A stretch of 64,000 nucleotides of DNA from Symbiodinium sp. CCMP2592 (GCA_905221615.1 CAJNDT010005873.1:448083-512082); one strand, 5' to 3'. Shown: positions 50,966-60,439, counted from the first letter of the stretch. The notes: generated by a model not told the origin, from the sequence alone. Numbers and translations are program-made.

Positions 50966-53380
50966 ATGGAAATGTCCGAGCCCAGCTTGCCTGCGGCTAG
51001 TGCTACCGTAGATGACGAGTCCGGTGACATGTCTAATCCTTTCAGTCTGCTTGACGACCATGCCGAGGGTCGTGCATTGTCCGAGGGATCACCTGACGTG
51101 TCCGATTGGGATTCGTGGCTTCTTGAGCAATACAGTAAAGATCATGTGTCGTGCGACCACACACACGAGCCTAGCGAGGCATGTGCTGAACCTGAGACTC
51201 AGAGCAACCCAGACAGGGAGCCAGCTGCCGGTGACCGGGTCGTCCAGGTTCCTAGTCTTTCGTCACAGGCTGCGCCGTCAGGTGAGCCGTACAATCGTGC
51301 AGGGTATGAGTGCATTTTGCAATCATCATTCCAGTCCCTAGAACAACAGGTGCCGAAATTCTTTTGGCAGGAAGGTTTCTGGGCAGATGTCTTCGGCCCT
51401 AAAGCTCCGCTTGTGAAAGTGCCTTCGTTTCATCGCTTCGAACAGCCAGCAGGAACGATTGCTCCGCAGGACTCAGTGCCGGGGTCAAGTGGATCCAAGA
51501 GAGCCCGTAGGCTTGCACCTTGCATCTTCGAAAAGGTAGTTGTCAACATGCGTGTAATCTCTTGGAGGGACCAGCGCGAAGCAGACCTCATTCGTGCGTT
51601 GTCAAAGTGGTGCCTGGTGTTTGAAGCCTGGGACGTATCACGAACCAATGTTGCAGATCAACTCTTGAAGTGCGAATCAACAGATGCCTGTCATGAGCTT
51701 TTGTCGGATTACTTAGCAAAGAAGGCCCCGAGCACCTGCTTAAAGAGGGCGAACAGCATGCTACGCCTTAACAAGTACGTTGCCAGCGAAGGGTTCCAGA
51801 TGCCCACTTCAGAGCCAGACCTTTACCAGCTGCTGCGGAGAGGCAAGTCGGGTGGCGCATCGCTCTCGGAACTTCAAAGCATAATGGAAGCTGTTACCTT
51901 CGTACGGTTTGTGTTTGACGTAGAATGTCTTCAGAGCTGTGCACGCAGCAAGCGTTGTTGGGGCCTCTCAACTGCAAAGAAAGCATCTCTTGTGTCTAGG
52001 GCCGACCCGATGAGAGTAGCAGACCTTGTCGAATTACATCGTGTCTTGTCGGACGAGGAAGGTTCGCTTTGGGACCGACTGATGGCCGGCTCAGCACTTT
52101 ATTGCGTCTACGCGAGATGCAGATGGTCCGACGCGCAGCACATTGACATGTTGGTGTTAGAAGCGGGTGAGACACTGTTCACTGAATTCGGCTCCGCTGT
52201 AATTGACATACATAAAACGATGCACTTTGCCTCGAGGGCCCCTCGGTCGATGGAGCTCGTCGCAGTTGGGAGAGGGCTCGACGGGTCCGATTGGCTAGCA
52301 ACATTCGTATCTGTCAGGAAGCTCCTCGGGTGCTCGTACGAGGACGGCTTCCCGACTATGCCGGCTCCGAACAAGCAGGGACTCCCTACCGTTCGAGCCC
52401 TTAGTTCTTCGGAGGCGGGAGCATGGTTGCGCGAGCTTCTTCCTTCTCGTGAAGGAATGAGAACAACATCACACAGCTTGAAATCTTCGTTGCTGTCATT
52501 CGCTGCAAAGCGCGGCATACCTCACCTAGATCGGCTTGCACTAGGAGGTCACAGTCATAGTGCTCGGATGTCGGATGTCTACGCCAGGGATGCACTGGCT
52601 AGGCCTTTGAGGCTTCTGGCAGGGATGATTTCCGAGATACGGGGCGGATCGTTCGTCCCCGATGCTGGTCGTGCCGCTCGCTTCCCAGGACGGACCAACG
52701 AGGCAGACCTGTGTGCTGAGGTTCCCGAGGAGTCTCAGGTGCCCCCTTTTGGGGCGGTGCAAGGTCAGCGATCCGAGTGCTCACCCTCGGTTACAAGCGG
52801 TGGACATTCGCCCCTCCTTAGTGTGCAAAGCAAGTTCTTGACCTCCCCAACAGCGGGTGAGGGCCTGCCGGAGTCGCCGCACATGTTTGAGGGTGCCGTT
52901 GAAACCGAGCCACAGTTCTCAGTCGGAGAGCCTGCGACTCCAGTGAAATCTGAAGGTGTAGGCGAGGCGTTCGTAACTGACAGTCCAATCAGCGTTCAGT
53001 CCAGTTTGCCACCATCGGAGGAGAGTGCTGGGCATTCAGCTTGCGCTAGCATTGATGAGGTCGACCCCGATGATGGCACATCCGCAGCTGGTGACACTTC
53101 GTCAGAAGAATCTTCCGAAGAGTCGTCTGATGATTCCAGCTCGGTGGCGAGGCCGGTTCCTCGCCTCCTGCATCCTCCTGCACCACCTGCGGGGACATAC
53201 TTTGTGCAACATTCGAAGCTTAAGACCCTGCACTTGCTGTTAGATGGACACAGGGCTTTCACGTTGTGCGGAAGGTCCCTCCAACAGGAGCAGAATCCGT
53301 TTGGGCCACCTGGCTCCCTTCGTTATGACACACCAGTTTGCAAACAATGCCGACGTGCCACTGCAAACCTGCTAGATTAG
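50966..53380 (+). CDS. tyrosine recombinase of copy C
   Basis: 804 residues from the ATG at 50966. The N-terminal 200 residues are acidic/Ser-rich. A core-binding domain follows (about 200-340), then the catalytic domain: Arg in ARCRWSDAQH near 382, Lys in DIHKTMHF, HSLKSSLLSFAAKRG near 503 (HxxK rather than HxxR), GGHSHSARMSDVYARD with His near 528 and the Tyr nucleophile near 537. A long acidic Ser-rich linker leads to a C-terminal CGR-x(20-25)-C-x2-C motif. It is intact in one frame. It would insert the circular cDNA into target DNA. It lies first in the element, ahead of gag. Confidence 0.9.
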   Translation: MEMSEPSLPAASATVDDESGDMSNPFSLLDDHAEGRALSEGSPDVSDWDSWLLEQYSKDHVSCDHTHEPSEACAEPETQSNPDREPAAGDRVVQVPSLSSQAAPSGEPYNRAGYECILQSSFQSLEQQVPKFFWQEGFWADVFGPKAPLVKVPSFHRFEQPAGTIAPQDSVPGSSGSKRARRLAPCIFEKVVVNMRVISWRDQREADLIRALSKWCLVFEAWDVSRTNVADQLLKCESTDACHELLSDYLAKKAPSTCLKRANSMLRLNKYVASEGFQMPTSEPDLYQLLRRGKSGGASLSELQSIMEAVTFVRFVFDVECLQSCARSKRCWGLSTAKKASLVSRADPMRVADLVELHRVLSDEEGSLWDRLMAGSALYCVYARCRWSDAQHIDMLVLEAGETLFTEFGSAVIDIHKTMHFASRAPRSMELVAVGRGLDGSDWLATFVSVRKLLGCSYEDGFPTMPAPNKQGLPTVRALSSSEAGAWLRELLPSREGMRTTSHSLKSSLLSFAAKRGIPHLDRLALGGHSHSARMSDVYARDALARPLRLLAGMISEIRGGSFVPDAGRAARFPGRTNEADLCAEVPEESQVPPFGAVQGQRSECSPSVTSGGHSPLLSVQSKFLTSPTAGEGLPESPHMFEGAVETEPQFSVGEPATPVKSEGVGEAFVTDSPISVQSSLPPSEESAGHSACASIDEVDPDDGTSAAGDTSSEESSEESSDDSSSVARPVPRLLHPPAPPAGTYFVQHSKLKTLHLLLDGHRAFTLCGRSLQQEQNPFGPPGSLRYDTPVCKQCRRATANLLD

Positions 53381-53679
53381 AGTGACGTTGGCAGCCTCGA
53401 AGAAACAAGTGAGCCGCTTTGTTCATGCTGATTTGAAGTCTTTGAGAGCGTATGGTGTTTGCATATGAGTTAGCATACACCTTGGAGTGCTCCGCGTTTT
53501 GAGGTGCTGTTCGCAGGATCAGGTAGGACACTCATGTTTCATGAGGGCTTGCGAGGTCCAAAGGGCCTATCTGAAGATTTTCCACATGTCACATGTCCAT
53601 GTTCATGAGTGTGCTCCATGCCCTCGTTGAAGCGGTCTTTGTAGGTCTGAACCTTGTAGGTCCAAGCTTCCTGAGTGCC
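53381..53679 (+). other. spacer between YR and gag, copy C
   Basis: About 300 bases before the gag ATG. A frame from 53593 is open into gag, but homology with copies A and B starts at the ATG at 53680. A pyrimidine-rich stretch upstream could serve as a trans-splice acceptor (inference). Confidence 0.4.
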
Positions 53680-54963
53680 ATGTCCTTAGTTGATAGCGAG
53701 GCCTCATTCAAGGCGCGTTGCCTTGAGGTCTGCGGAAGCTCAGAACTTTACGATCTGCTGGTCGATGCAGGGGTCAAGACACATTCGATCCTCGCTTTCA
53801 GCTGCGGAACTCCGAGGGCCCAGCCGACAGACGTAGAGTTCGCCTCCTTCGCAAACACTGTCGTGAAGGGGCATGCAAGCATCGGCCAAGTCAGCGCCCT
53901 TAAGAGGCTTCATTTCGAATCCTCAACGCTAGTGGTTGCTGCACTTCGAACCATGGTTGAAGGTGATGCTGGTGACGCTTCCAAACGTTTACCAGTGGCC
54001 GAGAAAGCGGCTCGACTTGCAGAGGCGAAGCGGCGCCTTCCAGGACTTGTAATAGAGGACGAACTCGAGCCCAGTCATGCCCTCTTGGATGTGATCGCAC
54101 ACATGGGTGAAGCAAACTCAGTCGTCTGGGTTCCGCCGTCGAAGTGTACCAAGAGGGATGCCGAGCTGAAACTGGGGTTGAGGGATAACCAAAAATTCCT
54201 CACAGTCCAGGAACACGGTGTGACACTTGCTCCGGCCCCAGACAAGCTTGTCGCTGATCATGCAACCCCTCTAGAAGTACAATGGTGCCTTCAACGCAGA
54301 GGGATTGCATTCTTCATGTGCGGTTTCATGAGCTATGAAACTCATGATCGGTGGGTTTCGACTCTCCTGCGAGCACTGTCATCGGATGTCCCACCAGGGT
54401 ACGCTCCTATCTCGATCCAGCAGATGTTGCGTGCTGACTCTGAGATGTTTCTGTTGCTCGCAAAAGAAGTGAACCGAGTGAAGCCTACTAGCACTGGAGT
54501 CATGGAGATGGATGAAAAGATGAAGCTGTTCAGGCACGATCCCAGGATCACATCGTATCTGCAACCGTTGCAGAAAGCAACCGCCAGTGTCGCACCGCCT
54601 CCTCAGCCGCCCCTTGAATCAGCTGCAGGTGCATCGGCAGGCGCTTCTAAGCGGCAGAAGAGGCGTGACGAGAGGCTGAAAGCCCCTGTAAGGGTTGACA
54701 ACCTCCCTGAGGAGTTGAAGTCGTGTCCCCACCATACGGATGCAGCCGGCCGTCGTTATTGCTGGTCTTTCAACTTGGCCAAGGGCTGTAATGCAGAGTG
54801 CAAAGGGAACCCTCCGACCTGTAATCGAGGGGTTCATGGTTGCATGACCTGCAGGCGCCTGGGTCACGGTACTTCCAGTTGCTGGTTCGCACAGGGGGGC
54901 ACAAAAGGCAAAGGCCGCGGGAAGAAGGGGAAGGCGAAGTCTGATGCCCCCCCGAAAGAGTGA
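53680..54963 (+). CDS. gag-like protein of copy C
   Basis: 427 residues from the ATG at 53680, chosen because copies A and B gag start at the equivalent ATG. It has an all-helical N-terminal half, the WVPPSKCTKRDAELKLG and QRRGIAFFMCGF blocks shared with copy A, a basic linker (KRQKRRDERLK) and a C-terminal Cys/His-rich finger (CWSFNLAKGC, CKGNPPTC, VHGCMTCRRLGH, SC) followed by a GKGRGKKGKGK tail. It probably coats element RNA. It ends GAG-UGA-CUA-G, and the frame stays open into pol. Confidence 0.85.
   Translation: MSLVDSEASFKARCLEVCGSSELYDLLVDAGVKTHSILAFSCGTPRAQPTDVEFASFANTVVKGHASIGQVSALKRLHFESSTLVVAALRTMVEGDAGDASKRLPVAEKAARLAEAKRRLPGLVIEDELEPSHALLDVIAHMGEANSVVWVPPSKCTKRDAELKLGLRDNQKFLTVQEHGVTLAPAPDKLVADHATPLEVQWCLQRRGIAFFMCGFMSYETHDRWVSTLLRALSSDVPPGYAPISIQQMLRADSEMFLLLAKEVNRVKPTSTGVMEMDEKMKLFRHDPRITSYLQPLQKATASVAPPPQPPLESAAGASAGASKRQKRRDERLKAPVRVDNLPEELKSCPHHTDAAGRRYCWSFNLAKGCNAECKGNPPTCNRGVHGCMTCRRLGHGTSSCWFAQGGTKGKGRGKKGKAKSDAPPKE
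54961..54963 (+). other. in-frame UGA (UGA-CUA-G) between gag and pol, copy C
   Basis: The gag and pol frames are identical (53593 and 55135 differ by a multiple of 3). After UGA there are 57 sense codons and no ATG before 55135. UGA followed by CUAG is a known stop-readthrough context in eukaryotic and viral mRNAs. Readthrough here is inferred. Confidence 0.65.
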
Positions 54964-55134
54964 CTAGGACACTCATCCTCGCGCAGCTTCCTTGATGGGA
55001 GTCGTGAACGTTCGCGAGGTCGAGAAAATGCAAGTGCCGAATTCGAAGCTGATTTCAGAAATCGTCAGTCCTGCCCTCCTGGCGGACCCAGTATCACCGA
55101 TTCTCTCCTTTCCAAATCCGATGCCAGTCACGAC

Positions 55135-57852
55135 GTGAATACTCCTTCTCGTGGCACAGTTGATTCAAAGATGAACTTTACATTCTTGCATAATGTCTTG
55201 AACGAGGCTTGTGCCTGCGGCGATTCCGCGGGAGAACAGCTCGCTTACGAATGCTTGACAAAGGGTTCCTGTAACGAAGACCATCTGCTGAAGCTATCCC
55301 GCCTACTTCCAACTGAAGTGCAGGCGCGGTCCGACCATAGCACCGTGGAGGAACGATCCTTCACAACTGGGGCATATTGCTATGGGCCCATGTCTGGCCT
55401 GCGGACCACTGTCCGGTCTTTTCCAGCGGCCTCTTGCCTGCTGGCAAACTTGGCACAGCGTCTGTTTCCGCAGCACACTTTCAGCTCCGTGGGACTGTTT
55501 CTCAATGTCAAAACCCGCCGTCATAAAGACTCCAGAAACATGCCAGGATCTTTGAACGGCGTTGCCCCCCTTTGCATGTTCAAAGGAGGTGGCATCAGGG
55601 TACACTCGAACGGCAAGTCCTCTGACCTGCCAGTGTCGGATGGGCCAGTTCTCTTCGATGCCTTCGAAGAGCATGAAACCCTTGACTGGATGGACGGTCC
55701 TAGACTTGTGCTGGTTGCTTTCACGGTGTCTCGCTTGCCCAACTTGAGTGAGCCCGATATTGAACTTTTGAGACAGTTAGGTTTCAAGTTGCCCAAGCTT
55801 CAGCCCGCTAACTATGCCAAAGCTCTGCCTCACATGTCCCACACTACATCGGCCGACCACGCTACACCATCCGGCATTGTGCTTGATGTGTTCGCGGGCG
55901 ATGCAGGCTTCAGCAAAGCTGCTCAGAAAGCGGGCTATCAAGCCTTGGCATTTGACATAAACCCTAAACGTGCTCAGTACCCGATTCAACCCTTGAACCC
56001 AACCAAGGACGACGAACGACAGATTCTGCTGGACTTGATCTCCGAGCATGCAAGCAGCTTGATCGTAGTCCAGTTCACGATACCTCTGCTGGGAGCCTTC
56101 TTTTCTGCCGAACGCGGTTCTCCCGAGTTCGCCGACTTGTTGCTTCGCAGCGTTCTCGTCGTTCTACATCATTGCATTTCTCTTCAGGTGCCGGTCGCAG
56201 TGCTACACCCCGCGACCTCGCAATTCTGGGATCACCCTCGCATGCTTGATTTCTGGGAGTCTGCTCAAGGCCATTGGACTACGTTCGACCAATGCATGCA
56301 TGGTGGTTCGCAGGACCGACGAGCGCACTGGTGGGCAACCACCCCGCTTTTTGTGGCTCTTTCGGCATTGTGCTCTAAGGACCATCGTCATTTCTCACAG
56401 CCGCCCACAGCTTCGACGTGGCCCTCGCTGCTGTGGCTTCGAGCTGTTGAGCTCTTTAGTAATGACTCTAGTAAGCCCTCGCGTAATCCTTCGCTTTTTG
56501 GGCCTCCTGGTATAGCCCTTAGACCTGCACTTGGCAAGCAGTCGAGAAAGGCCCGACCTCTAGTGAGCGAGTTTCGCTCCTATGATGCTTGGGCGGTGCC
56601 TTTGCATGCCGAAGTCGGCAATCTCCTCAGCTGCTACCCCAAAGGTGCACGCATCGTTAGGCGCAAACTTTCCGTTTGGGGTTGCATTAGGGTTTGCGCG
56701 ATTCCGTCAACCGACCAATGCAAACTCGCCTCAGGATTGCACTGCTCCTGGACGTGGGCCACGAATCATGTTCCTACCACGTCGCAGTCAGGGAATGAGA
56801 TCATGATGGACGTGTGCGGTACTTGCGTGCCTTACAACTTGAGAAGGGATGACTGCATCGAGGTCATTTGGCTAGGGATACCTCGCGAGCCTGACGACTT
56901 CCTGGCCAAGGCCGTTCTAGCAGGCCACCCTAAAGCTTTGCTGGACTCCGAGCCTGATCCGCACATGCTTTTGATCATCGATAACCTTCTGGATGGGCAA
57001 GTTGCGAATCCACTCAAAGGCAAAGGCGAACTTCGTCGGTGGTCCGACCTCAAAAGTCAACTTCATCAGCAGCAGGAGACAGAGAGAGAGAAATGGGACC
57101 CTCACGTCAGGGAAGTCCTGGGAGATAAGGCGACCGTTCTTCTTGACACACTGCTGCAGGAGTTGGATTTCCCAGACCGCCGTCTGGTCAAGCACATGAC
57201 CCAGGGTTTTAGATTGTCGGGTTGGGTTTGTAGGACCGGGCTTTTCCCCCTCGACCCTAAGCCTCCATCCTCGACCATCGCCGCACAGCTGAAGACTGCA
57301 AAGGGCCGCAATGAAGCCACCATTGCGAAGCTTGACAAACAGCCTAGCGACGAGGTCTCCGAGAAGGCTTGGTTGGAAACGCTGGAAGAAGCTCAGAAAG
57401 GTTGGATTTTCGAAGATACCGATCCGCAGCTTGACAAAGTTCTTGTAGCGCATCGCTTCGGCCTAAAGCAGGGTCCGAAGACCAGAGTCATCGACAACTG
57501 CAAGTCCTGCTCTTTCAATCTCACCACTGGTGTCCCGGAGAAATACCGGCTGCACGGGGTCGAGTTCATAGCTGCTTTCCTGCTGCTTGCAATGCGTGAT
57601 CCAAGATCGCACGGGTGCAAGATCCGTGGACGCACGCTCGACTTGACGGCAGCCTACAAGCAATACGCTGTCCATCGATCCGACCGCGACGTCCTCAGGA
57701 TAGGAGTGAAGGACCTGCAGCAGAACCGCACTAGATTTTACGGAGTCAACGCTCTTCCATTTGGAGCCACTGGGTCAGTACCTTCCTTCCTTCGATGCGC
57801 TGCAGCCTTTTGGCTTTTTCGGTGGCAAGGGGTTAGGTTTAGCCTGGACTAA
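55135..57852 (+). CDS. pol of copy C: dioxygenase-like, MTase-like, RT N-part
   Basis: Open from 54964; the nominal start at 55135 is GTG and the first ATG is at 55171. In numbering from 55135: dioxygenase-like fold 75-215 (H130-x-D132, FKGGGIRV 149-156, H180, R190); methyltransferase-like fold about 245-430 (LDVFAGDAGFSKA motif I; FTIPLLGAFFSAERGS where PC would be; LHPATSQFWDH in place of ENP; MHGG-x-DRRAHWW). Then the RT: RVIDN, TLDLTAAYKQY motif A, and NALPFGATGSV motif B near 57750-57780. The frame is lost after FRWQG in a G4 run (57829-57832), with the rest of RT in the next ORF. Confidence 0.82.
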   Translation: MNTPSRGTVDSKMNFTFLHNVLNEACACGDSAGEQLAYECLTKGSCNEDHLLKLSRLLPTEVQARSDHSTVEERSFTTGAYCYGPMSGLRTTVRSFPAASCLLANLAQRLFPQHTFSSVGLFLNVKTRRHKDSRNMPGSLNGVAPLCMFKGGGIRVHSNGKSSDLPVSDGPVLFDAFEEHETLDWMDGPRLVLVAFTVSRLPNLSEPDIELLRQLGFKLPKLQPANYAKALPHMSHTTSADHATPSGIVLDVFAGDAGFSKAAQKAGYQALAFDINPKRAQYPIQPLNPTKDDERQILLDLISEHASSLIVVQFTIPLLGAFFSAERGSPEFADLLLRSVLVVLHHCISLQVPVAVLHPATSQFWDHPRMLDFWESAQGHWTTFDQCMHGGSQDRRAHWWATTPLFVALSALCSKDHRHFSQPPTASTWPSLLWLRAVELFSNDSSKPSRNPSLFGPPGIALRPALGKQSRKARPLVSEFRSYDAWAVPLHAEVGNLLSCYPKGARIVRRKLSVWGCIRVCAIPSTDQCKLASGLHCSWTWATNHVPTTSQSGNEIMMDVCGTCVPYNLRRDDCIEVIWLGIPREPDDFLAKAVLAGHPKALLDSEPDPHMLLIIDNLLDGQVANPLKGKGELRRWSDLKSQLHQQQETEREKWDPHVREVLGDKATVLLDTLLQELDFPDRRLVKHMTQGFRLSGWVCRTGLFPLDPKPPSSTIAAQLKTAKGRNEATIAKLDKQPSDEVSEKAWLETLEEAQKGWIFEDTDPQLDKVLVAHRFGLKQGPKTRVIDNCKSCSFNLTTGVPEKYRLHGVEFIAAFLLLAMRDPRSHGCKIRGRTLDLTAAYKQYAVHRSDRDVLRIGVKDLQQNRTRFYGVNALPFGATGSVPSFLRCAAAFWLFRWQGVRFSLD

Positions 57853-58807
57853 TTATTTCGATGATTACCCGATGTTTGCGAAGGACGACTGTGCTGAATC
57901 GGCAGACGAAGTTGCTGCCGATTTCTTCGATCTCATGTCTGTCCTGTACGCCCGCGAAGGAAAGAAAGCTACTGCTTTCACCGAAATCTTTAAGGCTCTC
58001 GGACTCTTGTTCGATCTCAGCCGGTTCGGCGAGGGGGAGGTCACTATCGGCCACACTCCTGAACGACGTGAGGAGTTGAAAGCCACGATAGAAGCCATCC
58101 TAGCCGCCGACTGCCTTTCGCATAGCGAGGCCGAAAGTCTGAGGGGCAGATTGCATTGGTTCACATCCTTTTTGTTTGGGCGCCGCTCGTCTCAGGCCCT
58201 TAACGTGGTTTCCGATTGGGTGAATCGAGGAGCCACTCACGGCAGACTCTCTGACGACATGAAGGAAGCGCTCACTTACTTGAAAGATGTGGCCCTTACA
58301 GCCCCGCCTTTAAAGATTTCTCGTAGTCTCCACAAGACGTTTTACATTTTCACTGACGGCAGCCTTGAGAACCACACCGCTTGCATCGGAGGCATTTTGC
58401 ACGATGATCAAGGCGTACCGCTTGGCTTCTTTTCGATCGTGCTTGACCGTGCTGCGATTGAAAGGTTGCACGAACAGTCAGAACATCCAATCTATGAAAT
58501 CGAGCTGCTTGGAGTGTGGGCGGCCCTGTCAATCTGGCAGGAGTGCATCCATGATAGTTTCTGTGTTTGCTACTTGGATAACGAAGCCGCCCGTGGAGCC
58601 TTAGTAGCTGCCAGATCCTCCACCCTGAAGGGAGGTTTGATCTTGGAAGACTGCTTGAAGCTGGAAGACTCAGCGCTCTGCAGGCCATGGTTTGGCCGTG
58701 TGCCAACTCATAGTAACCCTGCAGACGACCCTAGCAGAGAGTCCTTCGAACACTTGACGGCAAGAGGGGTTCGCCGCGACTCCCTAGCTTCATGCTGGCC
58801 CTTCTAG
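57761..58807 (+). CDS. RT C-part and RNase H of copy C
   Basis: Continues pol after a one-base shift in GGGG at 57829-57832; coding proper begins there, not at 57761. It carries RT motif C NYFDDYPMF with both aspartates, the connection domain (ERREELKATIEAIL), then RNase H: IFTDGS near 58350, IYEIELLGVW, CYLDNEAARGAL and GRVPTHSNPADDPSR. It stops at 58807, just before B1. All catalytic acidic residues are present. The shift may be a mutation or a sequencing error in a homopolymer; copy B has no shift there. Confidence 0.85.
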   Translation: MEPLGQYLPSFDALQPFGFFGGKGLGLAWTNYFDDYPMFAKDDCAESADEVAADFFDLMSVLYAREGKKATAFTEIFKALGLLFDLSRFGEGEVTIGHTPERREELKATIEAILAADCLSHSEAESLRGRLHWFTSFLFGRRSSQALNVVSDWVNRGATHGRLSDDMKEALTYLKDVALTAPPLKISRSLHKTFYIFTDGSLENHTACIGGILHDDQGVPLGFFSIVLDRAAIERLHEQSEHPIYEIELLGVWAALSIWQECIHDSFCVCYLDNEAARGALVAARSSTLKGGLILEDCLKLEDSALCRPWFGRVPTHSNPADDPSRESFEHLTARGVRRDSLASCWPF

Positions 58808-58823
58808 CTGCTTGCTATTGGGG

Positions 58824-59000
58824 CTCCTTGAGGGCAGCTGGTGTGGGCCGTACATCGGTTCACATGCTGACAGTTTCAACCGAACCCCTTAGCCCTTTCG
58901 AGTAAAACGAAGGACTGTCTTTCTCTGTTGTGCTTTATGGGCTTCGCCCTTTCCGCTCGGGTGTTCCCCGCCTCGCGAACGTTCGACATGGATAAATAAG
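58824..59000 (+). repeat. B1 repeat of copy C
   Basis: 177 bp, matching B2 at 59269-59445. It ends GGATAAATAAG, immediately followed by A2. Confidence 0.95.
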
Positions 59001-59219
59001 ATTTTGGTCCCGTAGGGAACCGGAGGGATGAAATCTTTATTTATCCTCCCAACTTGTCGACGGTTTTATATTCTTTATAAAACCGAGTGCGCGTTCATTT
59101 CTTTGGAACATGTCAGAGCTGTCTTGCAGTCACTGACTTGGTTCATCTCCGTTGCCCTTGCTCTCAAGGGACGGGGGGGTGGGAAACCTACTTTCCTCGG
59201 CATAAGCGAAACTGCTTGT
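59001..59219 (+). repeat. A2 repeat of copy C
   Basis: 219-bp copy of A1 between B1 and B2. The 49-bp spacer 59220-59268 to B2 is unique. Confidence 0.95.
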
Positions 59220-59268
59220 CCCGCCCACCCTCGCCTGATTGGCTGTGATTTCTGCCACACCCCTTGCC

Positions 59269-59445
59269 CTCCTTGAGGGCAGCTGGTGTGGGCCGTACAT
59301 CGGTTCACATGCTGACAGTTTCAACCGAACCCCTTAGCCCTTTCGAGTAAAACGAAGGACTGTCTTTCTCTGTTGTGCTTTATGGGCTTCGCCCTTTCCG
59401 CTCGGGTGTTCCCCGCCTCGCGAACGTTCGACATGGATAAATAAG
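59269..59445 (+). repeat. B2 repeat of copy C
   Basis: 177-bp copy of B1. Its last base, 59445, is the outer 3' boundary of the element; PLE coding resumes at 59446. Confidence 0.95.
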
Positions 59446-60439
59446 AGGTTGTGATTTGCTGGATTGTGGTGGTGTTGGAGATTCGGTGGGTTGCGATTGT
59501 GTGTTGTATGTGTCTGACTTGGCATCTTGCTTGTCCTTTTTGTTGCCGTCATTGTACTGGTCCTGCAGCTCTTGCAGGTATAACACCAATTCCTTGATGA
59601 GGTGTGACATTGCTGGCCGTTTTGCGAGTGTGAGCTTCTCTTGCCAGCAGAATGCGGTGGCTGCTTGGTCCAGATCAATTCTCCGTGCTCGGAGTTGACC
59701 CATAAGTTCAGTGGTAAAGACGGCTTCGCTGATATGTTTGCTGCATGTGAGATGGATGTCGAAGCCGTGTGCGGCGTAACGTAGCCAGTATGATGACCAA
59801 TTGTGTCTTAGAAATGCGACCAATGGTGCTGTTGCGATCGGCATGCCTGCCGTGCGGTTGTGCACTGAATGTGGTGTAGATTGAATGTGTTTGGGTAGGT
59901 TGAGGCCATAAAGCTGTCTGTTGTCCCAATGCTCTGGTGTTTGAACGAAGTCGTTTGGTATCTGGGGATTTGCAGGCGTGAGATTGGTGTGTTGTTGTTG
60001 TTGGGGTGTGACGGTGGCCTGAGGCAATGTATGTGAAGAAATTTTGAGTCGTCATCGGAGATGGACTCACAAATGTGTGTTGGGGAGTGGCAGGTGTGGG
60101 TGTTGGCAGTGTGGTGGGTGAAGCTGGGACGGTAAACTGCTGGGGTGGGGGAGGGGGTGGAGGGAAAGGGGGGAAAGTGGTGTTGTGGCTGTAAGGGTGA
60201 GCTGAACCCCAAGTAGTTGGGGTCTTGGGTGGAGTGTGGGGTGGGATGTTGTGGATCCCTGGTGGTGGGGAAATCGGGTGCATTGGGGTGCTGCTGGTTG
60301 AGGCTGTTTGTCGCTGCACCGCACTGATTGCTGTACCGATGATGCCTGTTGGCATTGTTGTATGCCACTGAGGCTGTGTCGGCTTGTACATGGTTGCAAA
60401 ATGGGGCACTACAATTGCCTGTGACTGCAAAAGCTGCAA
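59446..60439 (-). pseudogene. PLE ORF2, 5' part (split by copy C)
   Basis: 60439-about 60030 is a Pro/Thr-rich region in one frame. A shift near 60030 leads to the frame 60027-59446 (194 codons), with a Gln run, a WDNRQLYGLNLPKHI segment and a helical region (ELMGQLRARRIDLDQAATAFCWQ; LIKELVLYLQELQDQYND). It is joined in frame to 50677-49868 when copy C is removed, giving about 464 codons. The protein is unknown; it may be the nucleic-acid-binding partner of the RT. Confidence 0.6.

Larger units (their letters stand above)
50678..59445 (+). mobile_element. YR (DIRS/PAT-like) retroelement copy C, complete
   Basis: 8768 bp with exact split direct repeats: A1 50678-50896, B1 58824-59000, A2 59001-59219, B2 59269-59445. 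Genes in order: YR, gag, pol (dioxygenase-like, MTase-like, RT), RT/RNase H. It is inserted into PLE ORF2 without target duplication, as expected of YR integration; the host frame is restored by clean removal. The near-identical repeats suggest recent insertion. Only the shift in RT (57829-57832) breaks coding. Confidence 0.92.
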
